From Henckelia pumila (Eukaryota > Streptophyta > Magnoliopsida > Lamiales > Gesneriaceae), in the NCBI RefSeq assembly GCF_033568475.1, contig NC_133123.1, positions 154,023,753 to 154,087,752 of the forward strand: a stretch of 64,000 nt of DNA. Reading direction: 5' to 3'. Under the pieces are notes generated by a model. That model saw only the letters and a list, made by a program, of their open reading frames with translations, was not told where the DNA came from and ran no database searches. A program made the translations under genes and the position numbers. Each line of letters opens with the position of its first letter. Positions within the stretch are counted from its first letter, which is position 1. Shown piece by piece: positions 11,501-25,075 of the stretch.

Positions 11501-13245
11501 CGTATGAAATACTGAAAAGAAACAGACAAATATCAGTGATTGTTTAAGCAATTTACTAAGACATAAAATAGGCGAAATTTATTTTATGAATCTCACTCCC
11601 ACTATTTTAACGATTTCACTACCCTCTAGTGAAAACGGGAAACTGTTTTCCTTAGTGAGAACATGGAATCCAATTGACAAACTTGGGTCCCGAATAATAT
11701 CAGCCAACCATAATTTTCAAATGGTAGAGCCCAATTGCTTCCAAAGCAACCTCCATGTTTTTACCTCATGTCCAATAAGGGCCCAATAATATGACGCCGT
11801 TTATTGTGACATGTCAAGATGACACATCAATATTAAGTTGTGATGGACGGTCGCCATGTGGATCCCCCAATAATATGAGCCGATCCCATGGGAGTTCCAC
11901 CCAACTTACAACATGTGTCGATCCAATGTACAGCTTTCCGACGAACGGGCCCCCCCCAATAATATGAGCCGAACCGTATCCGCGGGTAGCATCTCATACA
12001 TTGATCGTTGATGGAAGGTAGGAACATTTAAACAAATTTAAATTTCCTTTATTTATCTTGATATCAATTTTAAATCATATTTAAAATGAGGGATTTTTAA
12101 TTATAAAAATTTGTCTCATCATTTTTAAAATTTTTGTATGCTTGCCGGATTCACACAATTATGTCTAAAACATGCATACAACTATAATATCACATATTAT
12201 ATAGGATGATCGATTCCATTTCTAATCGACCCGTGGTTGCCAATCACGAGTCTTAGTCCAATCCTAGGTAATATGCAGTATGCAATGCAATCCTATTACA
12301 TTTGCTTCCAATTTACATTTCTTCTGTCTTTATTGTCTGCTGGGCCCACCTCCATCTTCAAATCTTGATCTCCCACTAAATCTAATGTATTTACAATAAA
12401 TAACAATGACAAGTAGGGGATACATTTTTAAGGGGTGGGAACGGGCCATAAACCAAGCCCACTTTTATTACATATGACATTCATATTTGGGCCATAAACC
12501 AGGCCCATTAATAAAACCAACAACAATAAAACAAATGTAAATTCCTAACATACACCTACAAAATTGGTCATGGCAATCGATCATCCTTATCCAATAACAT
12601 TTAATTCAAAATTAATTTATTGGATAACATGCTATGGCAATTTAAATTTAAAAGGATAAAATCATATTTCATACATAAAATCTTATTTTACATACAAAAT
12701 CATATTTTATCTTTTTATCAAATAAAATCATATTTTATCTATAAAATCCAATTTTATACATAAAATCATATTTTACTCAATATATCCATAAGATCATATC
12801 TTATCATCAATTGTACCAAAAATAATTAATTTCAAAATTCAATTAAAGGATAAAATATTAAAATTTTCCAAAAATTCAAATTTATCCAAAAATCAATTTT
12901 AAAATTTTCGGACTCGAACAATTCGATCCGACGCCTCGTGGACCAATCAAAACAATTTTCGATCGGACCAAAAATAGAATTTTAACATATTAAAATTTAA
13001 TTTAAAAAATTAAAAAAAATAATTTTTCCCCCGGCCCGCCCGGGACGTTCCCGGGCCGGGCAGCCCGGCTGCCCGTAGGGCAGCGACGATCGCTGCCCCG
13101 GGCAGCGATCCAATCGCTGCCCGGGTTTTTGCCCGAAAAAAAATAATTTTTTTTTTTATTTTTAAAATATTTATTTTGTTTCAAAAACCGAGGCCTAAAA
13201 ATTTTTGTACAATTGATTAATTTAATCGCTTGATCTGAGCAACCT
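11501..13245 (-). other. Copia 5' leader
   Basis: About 1.75 kb between PBS and gag. Reading from the PBS it holds a GC-rich block with GGCAGCGAT palindromes (13025-13130), an AT-rich zone of repeated AAAATCATATTTTA phrases (12660-12790), and about four diverged copies of an 87-bp repeat containing CCAATAATATGA (11690-12030). No coding region is recognised. Confidence 0.7.
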
Positions 13246-13258
13246 GGCTCTGATACCA
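13246..13258 (-). other. Copia primer binding site (initiator Met tRNA)
   Basis: On the minus strand, TGGTATCAGAGCC, one base after the 5' LTR. Confidence 0.88.
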
Positions 13259-13259
13259 C

Positions 13260-15101
13260 TGGTGGAGAACGCGGCGATCAGATCAATTATGATTGATACC
13301 CGGTGTAGCGGAAGTTTAAAAATTTTGTATGGAACGATTCCATAATGGGTATCAACCTTACGATTAAATTGTGTGTGTAAAAATTAAATAACAATTATAA
13401 AATTTTTACCTTTAATCTCGAATCGAGATATTGGACACCAACAGATTTCTCTGCTCTTGTTGTATATCCCTGGAACTGATGGACGAACTGTTCTTCAATC
13501 AGGTCCACGAACAGAGATTTAATCCCTCTGATAGATTGCACTAGAAAATCTATCAGAAGTTTTCTACGAAGAGATTAACGAATTTGATCGTTAAACCAGA
13601 CTGTAATTCAAAATCACAGGCTGGATTTTTCTGTCAGAGAGAGGGAGGGGGGCGGCCACTTTTTAGAAAAATACTTAGGGTTTTTGAAAATTGTGACCTG
13701 TTGTGTGTAATTTCTGTACTGCAATAACTTATTTATAATGTAGGCCACTAACAGCTTAGGGCCCATTAGTCATAAGTTCAGGCCCGACAAGCAAAGCCCG
13801 CATGTTCAGAAATTAATATAAAATTCATCGTGACTCCGATTGATAAACCGATTTCACCAATGTGCACAGAAACCATTTCTGCACCTTTTAAAGTCAAGAT
13901 AAATTTTTCTGAATCCGAATTCAGTGATTTCCAAAAATGGCCATCCCTATGTCATTTTAGGAAATCTTACTCCTCTACTCTTAAATAAAAAGTCCAACTT
14001 CTTCGTTCATTAAATTTAACTCTTTAAATTTAACTATCTCAACGGGGATTAAAAATCCATTACACTGTGTAACCCTCAATGGTTCAGGGATACAGCTAGC
14101 CGTGGGCTCACAACTCCTTGTGACTCGGAACAACAATTTCCGACTTGCCCATCGAATCATGGTATGAGCGCCTAGCAACATCGCCCCATGATTCCCTAGG
14201 TATCACTGATAGTGCCTACAAGAACCAGTAGATTTTGGTTAGCGTACAGTACGGTCCCTTCATCCATATATCCCGATCAAATCAACAACCATTGGTATAT
14301 CGAGAGTCGCTCGAGATTCGATAACTATGCAATGCATCTTGAAGATCAAATAGTGACATCGCATGTGCTACTAAGAAACCATTTCTTAAATCACATCATG
14401 TACTCTGGCCAGAGATTCGTCACACTAATATCTCCTCAGATTGCATAGGATATCCACACTCGCAAGTATGTGGTGAATCCTTGACAACAAAGCATCGACT
14501 CCTACATGTGTTGTAACTGTACCCAATCCCGACACCTGATGACCCCAATAGAGTCGGTAAACGAGTCAAAGCACAGTACTAGCATATAGAGTCTCAATGA
14601 TGTTTCAAGTAGTAAGGACTAATGGTGTACAACCAAAACCGCGGACTATTTCCACTCGATAAGTGATAACCACTTGGAAAGTCCGGATAGGGTAGTTCGA
14701 TCATTCATCATATGAATATCCATTTGCATGATTTGAACATCTCTATGTTCCCTACCAATGAAACGTGGTACTCTGCATCGCAAATGCTAGTCTCAAACTC
14801 GAGCGATCCTTATCCTTATTATCGGACGGCTCAATCGACTAGGAACAGTTTAGAATATACAGTGACTATAAGATGTGTTTCATGATAGACATCTCCATGT
14901 TCTACCACATCTTACATACACTATAGTATATTCAAGGTCTTTATCAAAACAACAATAGTATATCACAATATAACAATATGAAGAAAGATAAAGTCATTGC
15001 CATTAATAAAAGTTTAAATTATATTAAACAAAAGATTGTTTATACAAAGAGTCATCAAAGCCCTTAGCCACAAGTTGGCTCACCGGGCACCCACTCTTTC
15101 A
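13260..15101 (-). repeat. Copia 5' LTR
   Basis: Nearly identical to 5739-7571. It carries about 10 extra bases near 14127 (CGGAACAACA) and otherwise scattered single-base changes. Confidence 0.92.
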
Positions 15102-15106
15102 ATCAC

Positions 15107-17332
15107 GAGGTGCAGAGTCATCCCGATCAGTGGCTCAACCTGCGAGGCAAGCCTCTTTTGTCCATTACTTTCAACCATCCCATCCACAGCAACAGCCAAG
15201 GCCAGGAGGGAGTCAGACAGGTGGTCAACCCCCAAGACAACAAGCTCATGTCTTTGCACTGATGGAGGAACAGGCACAGGGAGCACCGGATGATGTTATT
15301 GTAGGTAACTGTTATATTTGTGGTTATCCTGCATATGTATTGATAGATACATGTGCCTCCCATACGTTTATCTCTGCACGATTTGCATCATTACATGTTT
15401 TGCCTGTTGAATCATTACATGTTGTAGTATCTGTCTCTTCACCTTTGGGGAAAGGTCTTATTGCTATACAGATAGTTAAGAATTGTTTGCTACAATATGA
15501 TGGTAATGAGATAGACCTAGATTGTTTTGTGCTTGGTTTGTCTGATTTTGACTGCATAGTTGGGATTGATATGCTAAACAAGTACAGAGCTACCGTAGAC
15601 TGTTTCCAGAAGGTAGTGAGATTCAGACCCGAGATGACTGGAGAATGGAAATTCTATGGTAAAGGTTCTCGTGCTAAGATTCCTCTAATTTCAGTATTAT
15701 CTATGACTCGACTTTTGCATAAAGGAGTAGAGGGATTTATTGTTTATACTATTGATATTCTGAAAACTAGCCCGAACCTGGCTGATTTTCCAGTGGTTAG
15801 TGAATTTGCGGATATTTTCCCCGATGAAATTCCAGGATTACCTCCGTATCGCGAGATTGATTTCAACATAGAACTGATGTCAGGTACTGCACCGATTTAT
15901 AAAGCACCTTATCGAATGGCACAAGTGGAATTGAAAGAGTTGGAAGATCAGTTGGAAGATTTACTGGCCAAGGGATACATTCGACCCAGTGTTTCTCCTT
16001 AGGGGGCTCTAATCTTGTTTGTCAGAAAGAAAGACGGTTCAATGAGATTGTGTATCGATTATCGACAACTAAACAAGGCAACGGTAAAGAACAAATACCC
16101 TTTACCTCGTATTGATGATATATTTGATCAGTTACAGGGTTCTGCTGTGTATTCCAAGATCGATCTGAGATCTCGCTATCATCAGTTGAGAGTAAGAGAT
16201 TCTGATATTCCGAAAACTTCTTTCAGAACCTGGTATGGCCACTATGAGTTTATAGTTATGCCGTTTGGTCTGACAAATGCTCCAGCTATGTTTATGGCTT
16301 TGATGAATCATATATTTCAGAAATATCTCGATGACTTCGTTATAATATTTATTGATGAAATTCTGATATATTCGAAGAATTTGATTGATCATTCTGAGCA
16401 TTTGAGAACTGTGTTGAAGACTCTAAGATCTGAGAAATTGTATGCTAAACTGTCAAAATGTGAGTTTTGGCTGAAACAGGTTGTGTTTCTTGGACATATC
16501 ATATCCGGAGATGGTATATCTGTTGATCCAAGTAAAGTCGAGACTGTGATCAATTGGTCTAGACCTACATCTGTTCCTGAAATTCGTAGTTTCATGGGTT
16601 TGGCTGGGTATTATCGTCGTTTTATTAAATATTTTTCCAGTATTGCGAAGCCGCTTACTCAGTTAACTCAGAAGAATGCTCCATTTATCTGGTCTGAAGC
16701 CTGTGAATCTAGTTTTATTGAGTTGAAGAAACGATTGACCAGTGCACCAGTTTTGACGATTTCTTCAGGTACTGGTGGTTTCACTGTTTATTGTGATGCA
16801 TCTCATCGAGGTCTGGGATGTGTTTTGATGCGGCTAGGGCATGTGATTTCTTATGCCTCGAGACAATTGAAGTCTCACGAAACCAGATACCCGATTCATG
16901 ATCTTGAATTTGCTGCCATCGTTTTTGCTTTGAAGATTTGGCGACATTATTTGTACGGGGAACGGTTTGAGATTTATTCTGATCACAAAAGTCTGAAATA
17001 TTTGTTTTCACAGTCAGAACTGAATATGAGGCAGCGGATATGGATTGATTTTCTTAAAAATTTTGATTGTGAGATTAAATATTATCCGGGGAAATATAAT
17101 GCAGCTGCTGATGCACTGAGTCGAAAGGTATGTTCCTTGTATTTATCGACGATTGGTGTATCCCATTTGATTGAAGAATGTTGTTTTTTTGGATTAGTAT
17201 TTGACACGAATTGTCCGCCTCTTCGACTTTATCAAATTCAAGTTGAACTAGCGTTATTGTTGCGAATTAAAGAAGCTCAGAAACTTGATAAGAATGTGCA
17301 GAATTCGATTGAGAAAGTCCGATCAGGGCATG
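15107..17332 (+). pseudogene. pol: Gypsy-1 protease, reverse transcriptase and RNase H (broken)
   Basis: Continues the Gypsy-1 polyprotein after the Copia insertion. It holds an aspartic protease (YVLIDTCASHTFIS; the usual DTG is DTC), an RT with [12 protein letters not shown] and [14 protein letters not shown], and an active-site box [10 protein letters not shown] in place of the expected FIDD. RNase H motifs include [16 protein letters not shown] and [15 protein letters not shown] at 16000-16002 replaces the Trp of SPWGAP. Altered catalytic residues in both protease and RT show this copy is inactive. The reading breaks at 17332, where a second Gypsy inserted, and resumes at 23647. Confidence 0.9.
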
Positions 17333-19321
17333 TGTGAGACCTCGATTCTAAACAACTAAACTCGGATAAACAATAATTAAACATCAGTAATCAAAAGCCA
17401 AAAGAATTATTATTATTTTTTAAAAGAGGTCCGCGCTCGGGCGTCCAAAAACTGCCGCTCGAGCGCGCCCTGGACAGAAGTGCTACTGGATTCTCAGAGT
17501 GGGGTGCGCTCGGGCTGCTAAAAAATGCAGCTCGGGCGCCCCCTGCAGCAGATCAAGAAAACAGCAGAAACAAGAAGGCTCGACTCCAACACTTCCAAGA
17601 CAAACTCATGCAATTACAACGCAACTCAAAACGTTAAACACATGCATAATCCAATATAAAGTAGTTCTAAAGTTATACAATCTCCAACTAGAAGAACATG
17701 CTTCAATCTAACTTATTCAAACAATACAACAACATGAGTTCGAATACAAGTTCGACTTCTAAAACACCAAAGCCTCACGTCTATCATCTCAACCACCTAG
17801 CCATGCTGCCTCTGACTCGGTCCTGCCCCACATGTTGCCAAGTACACATACAAACAAAGACAACAGCCGGATAATCCGGTGAGAATAATATTCCCATAAA
17901 AAGAGACAAACATGCAATATCAAATAAGTATTTCAAAACGAAATACATAGACTTCCAATTAATCAATTATCAACCATGCAAATTCCACAAGCATGTCTAA
18001 AACTCAAATCATATGCATAAATGCAATGCATGTCTTTAAAATCTGGGATTATCAAGTCGGATAATCAAAACATTTCAGCTTTTGCTATTGGGATCCCGAG
18101 GACGAGATTACGTAAATGACTCACCGACTCTCCCGATCGAGGTGGTGCTACATATCTCCATCTTCTAGACTTTGGTGCGACTATAAGGAGTATGTTAGCA
18201 TTAGGTGAAACGGCTACACCCAGTCCACTCACAATATAATCCCCAAAACGTCTATCATCAAAAGGGTCGTCCTGCCCGCTACTCAAATCAAGGATTCATG
18301 TTCAAGATGAATGCAAATTCAAAACATAACTCAAATAATTCAAATAATCAAATAACATGCAAGTATGTGATTCTTCGGAACACTCGAATCAATTCGGATT
18401 CAAGTCATACGTTCCATTCCAATCTAAGTCATATTATACCTCTTTTCAACAACGTCGATGCTCCAAAACCTGGAAACAAAAACGATTCCTCAATTCAAGA
18501 TTCAATCAAACTACTTCAATCGATAATAAGAAATCGATACTATACCGGCTACAATCTCCAAGTTGTACAAAGCTTCAATCCCTCAACTCCTACTGGCCTC
18601 AAATCAATCTGTACAATAAGTAATAAGGCTCGAGATTAACGTACAACTCAATCAAAGACTTGGATCAAACAAATCGAACCGATTGACAATCCAAAATTCA
18701 AACTGACGGCATAATGGCTATAATCTGATCAAACCGAAAATGCAGACATCAAAATATCAATCCAAACAACTCATATCAAAGCCCAAAACAACAATAATAA
18801 GGCAAACCCATCAATCTCAAAATCCAAGTTTTCGAAAATGGCTTCCAAAAATCATAACAAATCCGAACGTCGCTCTAATTCAAAACTGACAGATAATAAA
18901 CGATCAGAACTCTGTCAAGAACAACATACTCCAATCTCAATCGATTCTAACAACATCCCAAAACTATAATGTATCTGATCGTAGAAAAACTTACGATACA
19001 ACGGAGCTCTCGCTGCAGTGATCGCTAATCTGCCTTCAGAAATAATTTCCAACGGACGGATCGAGCTCGGGAGGAAATCTGGGAAGCTTGGGAGACGTTT
19101 CTCTCTTCTCTAATGGAGGAATCGGTTGGGAGGGTGAAGATGAAGGAGAAAGAATAGTCAACAAGCTTATAAATATCTAACAAATCCCAAATTTGCATTT
19201 TAGTCCCTGAAAATTCCGAAATTTGCAAAAAGGACCCTGATCAAAATAAAGTCGGCTCTTGAACTCTACAATCTCCGATTATCTCAAATAAAGTCAATTA
19301 AGATAAAATCGGGGAGTTACA
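17333..19321 (-). repeat. Gypsy-3 3' LTR
   Basis: Aligns with 21658-23641 throughout. It contains paired CGCTCGGGCG / CGCTCGAGCG blocks near 17430-17540, reminiscent of the palindromes in the host LTR. Open frames inside it (such as 18205-18639) recur in both LTRs and are not genes. Confidence 0.88.
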
Positions 19322-21657
19322 ATTCTCCCCCTCTAAGAAAAGATTTCGTCCTCGAAATCAAACACGGTTCCAACACGAACTGTGTCTCTAAAATACTCCT
19401 TCAGTCCGTCGATCAAAAGTCGACTCATTCTCGTCAGCAATTCCTAAGCTCCGCCACAATCGAATCATCTCTGGTTCCAAAACAAGTGACACAGAAAATC
19501 ACTTCCAATCAACAGGAATCTTCTTCTCTTCTCGTACATCTCTTGAAAAGTGCATTCAAGAATTACCAAAAAGCTATCGTTGTACGAAGTCTCCACAAGA
19601 ATTCGGAGTTCTGCCAACTAGTGCTAAATAGAGCACTACAACTCATGGCATAACTTCAAAAGTTCAACTCATCTTCTCTAGATGTCCGTCGTTCTGAGGG
19701 TATCGAACTGAAAAAGTTGAAATCAGATAACAAAATTTCATTGAAGTCCTTTCCTAAAGAACGAGTGCATCAAGGATCTTTGTCTAAGCTGACAGACTTC
19801 GGCAAAACATGACATCTGACGACCTCTGACAAGATATCAATCCTCTAATCTTGACTGAAAGTCCATAAGTACAAAAAGCGGTAGAAGATTCCAACAATCG
19901 GTCAATCGAAGTTAGATAGTAGATAACATAATAACATATCAAAACATCTGTTGTTGCATACAATTCCTCAGATAAAGATTCGCAGTCGGAAAACTCAAAC
20001 AATCTAATCTTCTTATTTGTTTCCAAATCAGTTCCGTAAGCTAAAACAATTTCTCCAACTCTTAATATTAGAACATATCACGTAAATTTCCTCATAAGAC
20101 AATAGAAACAGATCTTCAATCAATAAGATCATTGCGAGCTCAAAATCCAGAATCAGACATTGAGTCTCGAGCGTCAACAGCTGTCTCGATGCATCAAGCT
20201 AATAAGTGATTCTTCTGAAAAATAATATATCTCCAGTCTCGATAAGAAGAAGTGCAATGCACCGTAAAGTTATCAATACAGAATAATTAAAGAACAAAGA
20301 AGCGATGAACAAACTCTTCTTCAATCAATAAGAACTGGTCTCATAAGATGAAGTCCAAACAGAAGAACATAATCTTCAGAGTAATTTGTTTCGCAAACGA
20401 TAAGAATTCCTCAAAAATCTGCGATAGAACTCAAAAATTTTCAATTTCAGGTAATAACGTTGATCTCGATCAATAAAATCCGGTTCTAGTCCTGAGGTGA
20501 TCCAATGAAATTTCATCTTCAGCTATAAAAAGATCGAGGAAAGGACACTTGATCCCAACATAAATCAGAAGTCGATAGAATAGCATAACTGCTCGGCATG
20601 AAATTTGCAAACAACTCTCAAAAAGTCTGAAAGATCAGTACAGCTCTTCGAACGGATAATGATTCATCGATAAGAACAGCCCCGAATTCAACTAAATATC
20701 TCTGAAGGATTTGACTCCTAAAATTTCTGAATGCTGCAAGAGTGTCTGTCTAAGCAAATGGCATGACAAATTCAACGCGTCGTACCTGTACATAAGTGCG
20801 GTCTAAGGAACACTTCTTCTTAATTCTCAACTGCGATGTCCGATCTCAAGTCGTTGCTGAAACTAACCTCATAAATCAAAGGAAAACATAAATCTCATCT
20901 GGAATACGTCAGCAACTCCCTAACTACTGGTTTATCATACAATTAGGCTAGATTAGAATATCAACTACAAACAAAGAGAATTCCTCCGCACATTTCTGAA
21001 ATCAAAAGGTCAAAAGTGTCTGGGCTGATGACAGTCCTGACAGCTTCTTCGAATTCTACCAACCTTGCAATACCTTGTGTTGATGAGCCACTAATCGGAT
21101 TCGACGTCATCTGAGTAGTCAAGAGATTCAACCACTGATCGATTCTTCTATTCAACTTTTGTCTCCATCAGCATTCTCAGTAGTAGCACGATCTAGATCA
21201 GTCGAAGGAGTTGCTGTTGGTTGTCGTCTGTTCAAACTCTTCAATAAGATGATTCTGATAATTCTAGATGCTAGGGACACAAATATCTCCATCTCATAAA
21301 TTCGGTGCCCAAAAATCTCTGTTTGATAAGCTCATTCTACTCCAAAGGTGTTGAATTTGGATCTCAAACTGATTCTCATTCGCAATTCAAACAACCTCTG
21401 TTCTGCTTGCTCAAGCAATTGGAATTCGGATCCGAAATGAAATACAGTTCATAACTCAAATAAGTCATGCTTTATAATTTAAATCACATAATCATGTAAC
21501 TCAAATAATTCTCAACAATAAAGCATGCTCGCATGATATTTAAACAAATCAATTTAAATAACTCAATCACATGCGAGAATTCAATTCATGCGGACTCGAT
21601 CTACCCCGCTCACTTCTAAATTCAGTCCAAGAATCTTATCGCTCTTATACCATTTAA
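19322..21657 (-). pseudogene. Gypsy-3 internal region, decayed pol traces
   Basis: Minus-strand reading gives degraded but recognisable pol signals. Near 19650-19710, RYPQNDGHLEK resembles integrase YHPQTDGQSER. Near 20750-20790, EFVMPF followed by a stop and TDT resembles [15 protein letters not shown]. Numerous stops and shifts occur everywhere and the region is about half the expected length. It is a defective derivative that would have needed proteins from a relative. Confidence 0.6.
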
Positions 21658-23641
21658 TGTGAGACCTAGATTCTAAACAACTAAACTCGGATAAACAATA
21701 ATTAAACATCAGTAATCAAAAGCCAAAAGAATTAATTTTTTTTAAAAGAGGGCCGCGCTCGGGCGGCCAAAAACTGCCGCTCAAGCGCGCCCTGGACAGA
21801 AGCGCTACTGGATTCTCAGAGTGGGGTGCACTCGGGCTGCTAAAAAATGCAGCTCGGGCGCCCCCTGCAGCAGATCAAGAAAACAGCAGAAACAAGAAGG
21901 CTCGACTCCAACACTTCCAAGACAAACTCATGAAATTACAACGCAACTCAAAACGTTAAAACATTCATAATCCAATATAAAGTAGTTCTAAAGTTATACA
22001 ATCTCCAACTAGAAGAACATGCTTCAATCTAACTTATTCAAACAATACAACAACATGAATTCGAATACAAGTTCGACTTCTAAAACACCAAAGTCTCACG
22101 TCTATCATCTCAACCACCTAGCCATGCTGCCTCTGACTCGGTCCTGCCCCACCTGTTGCCAAGTACACATACAAACAAAGACAACAGCCGGATAATCCGG
22201 TGAGAATAATATTCCCAGTAAAAGAGACAAACATGCAATATCAAATAAGTATTTCAAAACGAAATACATCGACTTCCAATTAATCAATTATCAACCATGA
22301 AAATTCCACAAGCATGTCTAAAACTCAAATCATATGCATAAATGCAATGCATGTCTTTAAAATCTGGGATTATCAAGTCGGATAATCAAAACATTTCAGC
22401 TTTTGCTATTGGGATCCCGAGGACGAGATCACGTAAACAAATCACCGACTCTCCCGATCGAGGTGGTGCTACGTATCTCCATCCTCTAGACTTTGGTGAG
22501 ACTATAAGGAGTATGCTAGCACTAGGTGAAACGGCTACACCCAGGCCACTCACAATATAATCCCCAAAACGTCTATCATCAAAAGGGTCGTCCTGCCCGC
22601 TACTCAAATCAAGGATTCATGTTCAAGATGAATGCAAATTCAAAACATAACTCAAATAATTCAAATAATCAAATAATATGCAAGTATGTGATTCTTCAGA
22701 ACACTCGAATCAAGTCGGATTCAAGTCATACGTTCCATTCCAATCTAAGTCATCTTATACCTCTTTTCAACAACGTCGATGCTCCAAAACCTGGAAACAA
22801 CAACGATTCCTCAATTCAAGATTCAATCAAACTACTTCAATCGATAATAAGAAATCGATACTATACCGGCTACAATCTCCAAGTTGTACAAAGCTGCAAT
22901 CCCGCAACTCCTACTGGCCTCAAATCAATCTGTACAATAAGTAATAAGGCTCGAGATTAACGTACAACTCAATCGAATACTTGGATCAAACAAATCGAAC
23001 CGATTGACAATCCAAAATTCAAACTGACGGCATAACGGCTATAATCTGATCAAATCGGAAATGCAGACATCAAAATATCAATCCAAACAACTCATATCAA
23101 AGCCCAAAACAACAATAATAAGGCAAACCCATCAATCTCAAAATCCAAGTTTTCAAAAATGGCTTCCAAAAATCATAACAAATCCGAACGTCGCTCTAAT
23201 TCAAAACTGACAGATAATAAACGATCAGAACTCTGTCAAGAACAACATACTCCAATCTCAATCGATTCTAACAACATCCCAAAACTAGAATGTATCTGAT
23301 CGTAGAAAAACTTACGATACAACGGAGCTCTCGCTGCAGTGATCGCTAATCTGCCTTCAGAAATAATTTCCAATGGACGGATCGAGCTCGAGAGAAATCT
23401 GGAAAGCTTGGGAGACGTTTCTCTCTTCTCTAATGGAGAAATCGGTTTGGAGGGTGAATATGAAGGAGAAATAATAGTCAACAAGCTTATAAATATCTAA
23501 CAAATCCCAAATTTGCATTTTAGTCCCTCAAAATTCCAAAATTTTCAAAAATTACCCTGGTCAAAATAAAGTCGGCTCTTGAACTCTGCAATCTCCGATT
23601 ATCTCAAATAAAGTCAATTAAGATAAAATCGGGGCATTACA
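21658..23641 (-). repeat. Gypsy-3 5' LTR
   Basis: Starts TGTGAGACCT and ends GGGGCATTACA on the plus strand. The PBS lies at 21641-21652 on the minus strand. Confidence 0.88.
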
Positions 23642-23646
23642 GCATG

Positions 23647-24991
23647 TATCTGAATACCAGGTTCGAGATGATCTTTTGTATGTAAACAATCGCCTTTTAG
23701 TGCCTGATATTTCTGATGTGCGACAACAACTACTGAAAGAGGCGAATTGTAGCCGTTATAGTATTCATCCTGGTGGTAGGAAGATGTACAATGATTTGAA
23801 GGCTCAATATTGGTGGAAACCAATGAAGTCTGATATCACTGATTTTGTGTCTCGATGTCTTAATTGCCAACAGGTGAAGGCTGAAGGAAGAAACCGCCTG
23901 GTTTGTTACAAAGTTTATCAGTGCCAAAATGGAAATGGGATCATATTTCCATGGACTTCGTGACGAAGTTACCTCGATCTTTTAGAGGTTGCGATGTTAT
24001 CTGGGTGATTATTGATAGATTGAAGAAATCAGCGTGTTTTATTCCTTATCGTGTGACGTATAGACACGACCAGATGGCAGAGATTTATGTCCGAGAAGTC
24101 GTCAGATTACATGGAGTGCCGAAGTCTATTGTATCAGATCGTGATCCTCGATTTACATCTCACTTCTGGCGCAGTTTACAGAGTTCTTTGGGTACTCAGC
24201 TACACTTGAGCACAGCGTATCATCCACAGACAGACGGACAGTCTGAGCATACCATTCAGACATTGGAAGACATGTTGAGAGCTGTAGTGCTTGATTTTGG
24301 CACTATTTGGCAAGAGTCACTACCTCTTTGCGAATTTTCGTACAACAACAGCTATCAATCGAGTATTGAAATGGCTCCGTTTGAAGCTTTGTATGGTAGA
24401 AGGTGTCGATCTCCTCTTTACTAGGATGATATTTCAGAGGTACCTGATATTGGGCCTGATATGATTAGGGATATGACTGAACAGGTGAAGCTTATTCAGA
24501 GAAGAATGAAGACAGCTCAGGACAGACAAACCAAATATGCTAATGTTCGACGTCGACCTTTGTCTTTTGAACAGGGGGATAGGGTGTTTCTGAAGATTTC
24601 TCCGTTCAGAGTCACTGCACGATTTGGCAAGCGAGGGAAGTTGTATCCACGTTATATCGGTCCGTATGAAGTTCTTGAGAAAATAGGAAATCTTGCCTAC
24701 CGATTAGCTCTAACTCCGGTTTTATCTGGAATACATGATTTCTTTCATGTATCGATGCTTCGAAAATATATTATTGATGAATCTCACGTGCTTCAGTCTG
24801 ATGAGGCTGAAATCGACGAAACCTTGAGTTATTTTGAGAAGCCAATTCAGATTATTGATCGTAAGGACAATCAACTTCGAACAAAGACTATTCCGCTTGT
24901 GAAAGTTTAGTGGAGTCGTCATGGTATTGAAGAAGCAACTTGGGAGACGGAATCAGACATGAGGCAACGATTTCCAGAGATGTTTCAATGA
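23647..24991 (+). pseudogene. pol: Gypsy-1 integrase and C-terminal domain (broken)
   Basis: Resumes the Gypsy-1 pol. It has an H2C2 zinc-binding segment (HPGGRKMYNDLK, CLNCQQVKAE), a catalytic core with SIVSDRDPRFTSHFW and YHPQTDGQSE, then the GPYEVLEKIGNLAYRL and IHDFFHVSMLRKY motifs of the plant Gypsy integrase C-terminus and a final RHGIEEATWE segment. A frameshift near 23920-23960, a TAG at 24422-24424 and another at 24908-24910 (each replacing an expected sense codon) break it. It ends at TGA 24989-24991. Confidence 0.88.
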
Positions 24992-25075
24992 TGTGAGTTC
25001 TCCTTTAGTTTTCTATTATCTGATATATCTTATATGTTGTTCGTACTTGAGATTTTGAGGACGAAATCGTGTCTT

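Larger units (their letters stand above)
5739..15101 (-). mobile_element. Complete Copia LTR retrotransposon inserted in Gypsy-1
   Basis: A 9.4-kb element on the minus strand flanked by the 5-bp target duplication ATCAC (5734-5738 and 15102-15106), which restores continuity of the gag-pol region of Gypsy-1. It has near-identical LTRs of 1833 and 1842 bp. By eye they differ at about a dozen positions plus a roughly 10-bp indel, which implies a recent insertion. The domain order gag, protease, integrase, RT, RNase H defines Copia. A single TGA interrupts the polyprotein. Confidence 0.95.
17333..23641 (-). mobile_element. Gypsy-3: degenerate, internally shortened Gypsy element nested in Gypsy-1
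   Basis: It is flanked by the 5-bp duplication GCATG (17328-17332 and 23642-23646). LTRs are 1989 and 1984 bp (17333-19321, 21658-23641) and highly similar; the internal part is only about 2.3 kb. The orientation is minus: the PPT (AGAGGGGGAGAAT) abuts the left LTR and the PBS variant TGGTATAAGAGC abuts the right. The LTR start TGTAACTCC and a block around 18060-18180 resemble the host Gypsy LTR (26330-26420), so the two are related families. No intact ORF remains. Confidence 0.88.

Noticed and set aside
18205..18639. 144-codon open frame, also at 22526-22960
   Set aside because: Both are the same position of the two Gypsy-3 LTRs, low-complexity Asn/Ser-rich, with no recognisable domain.
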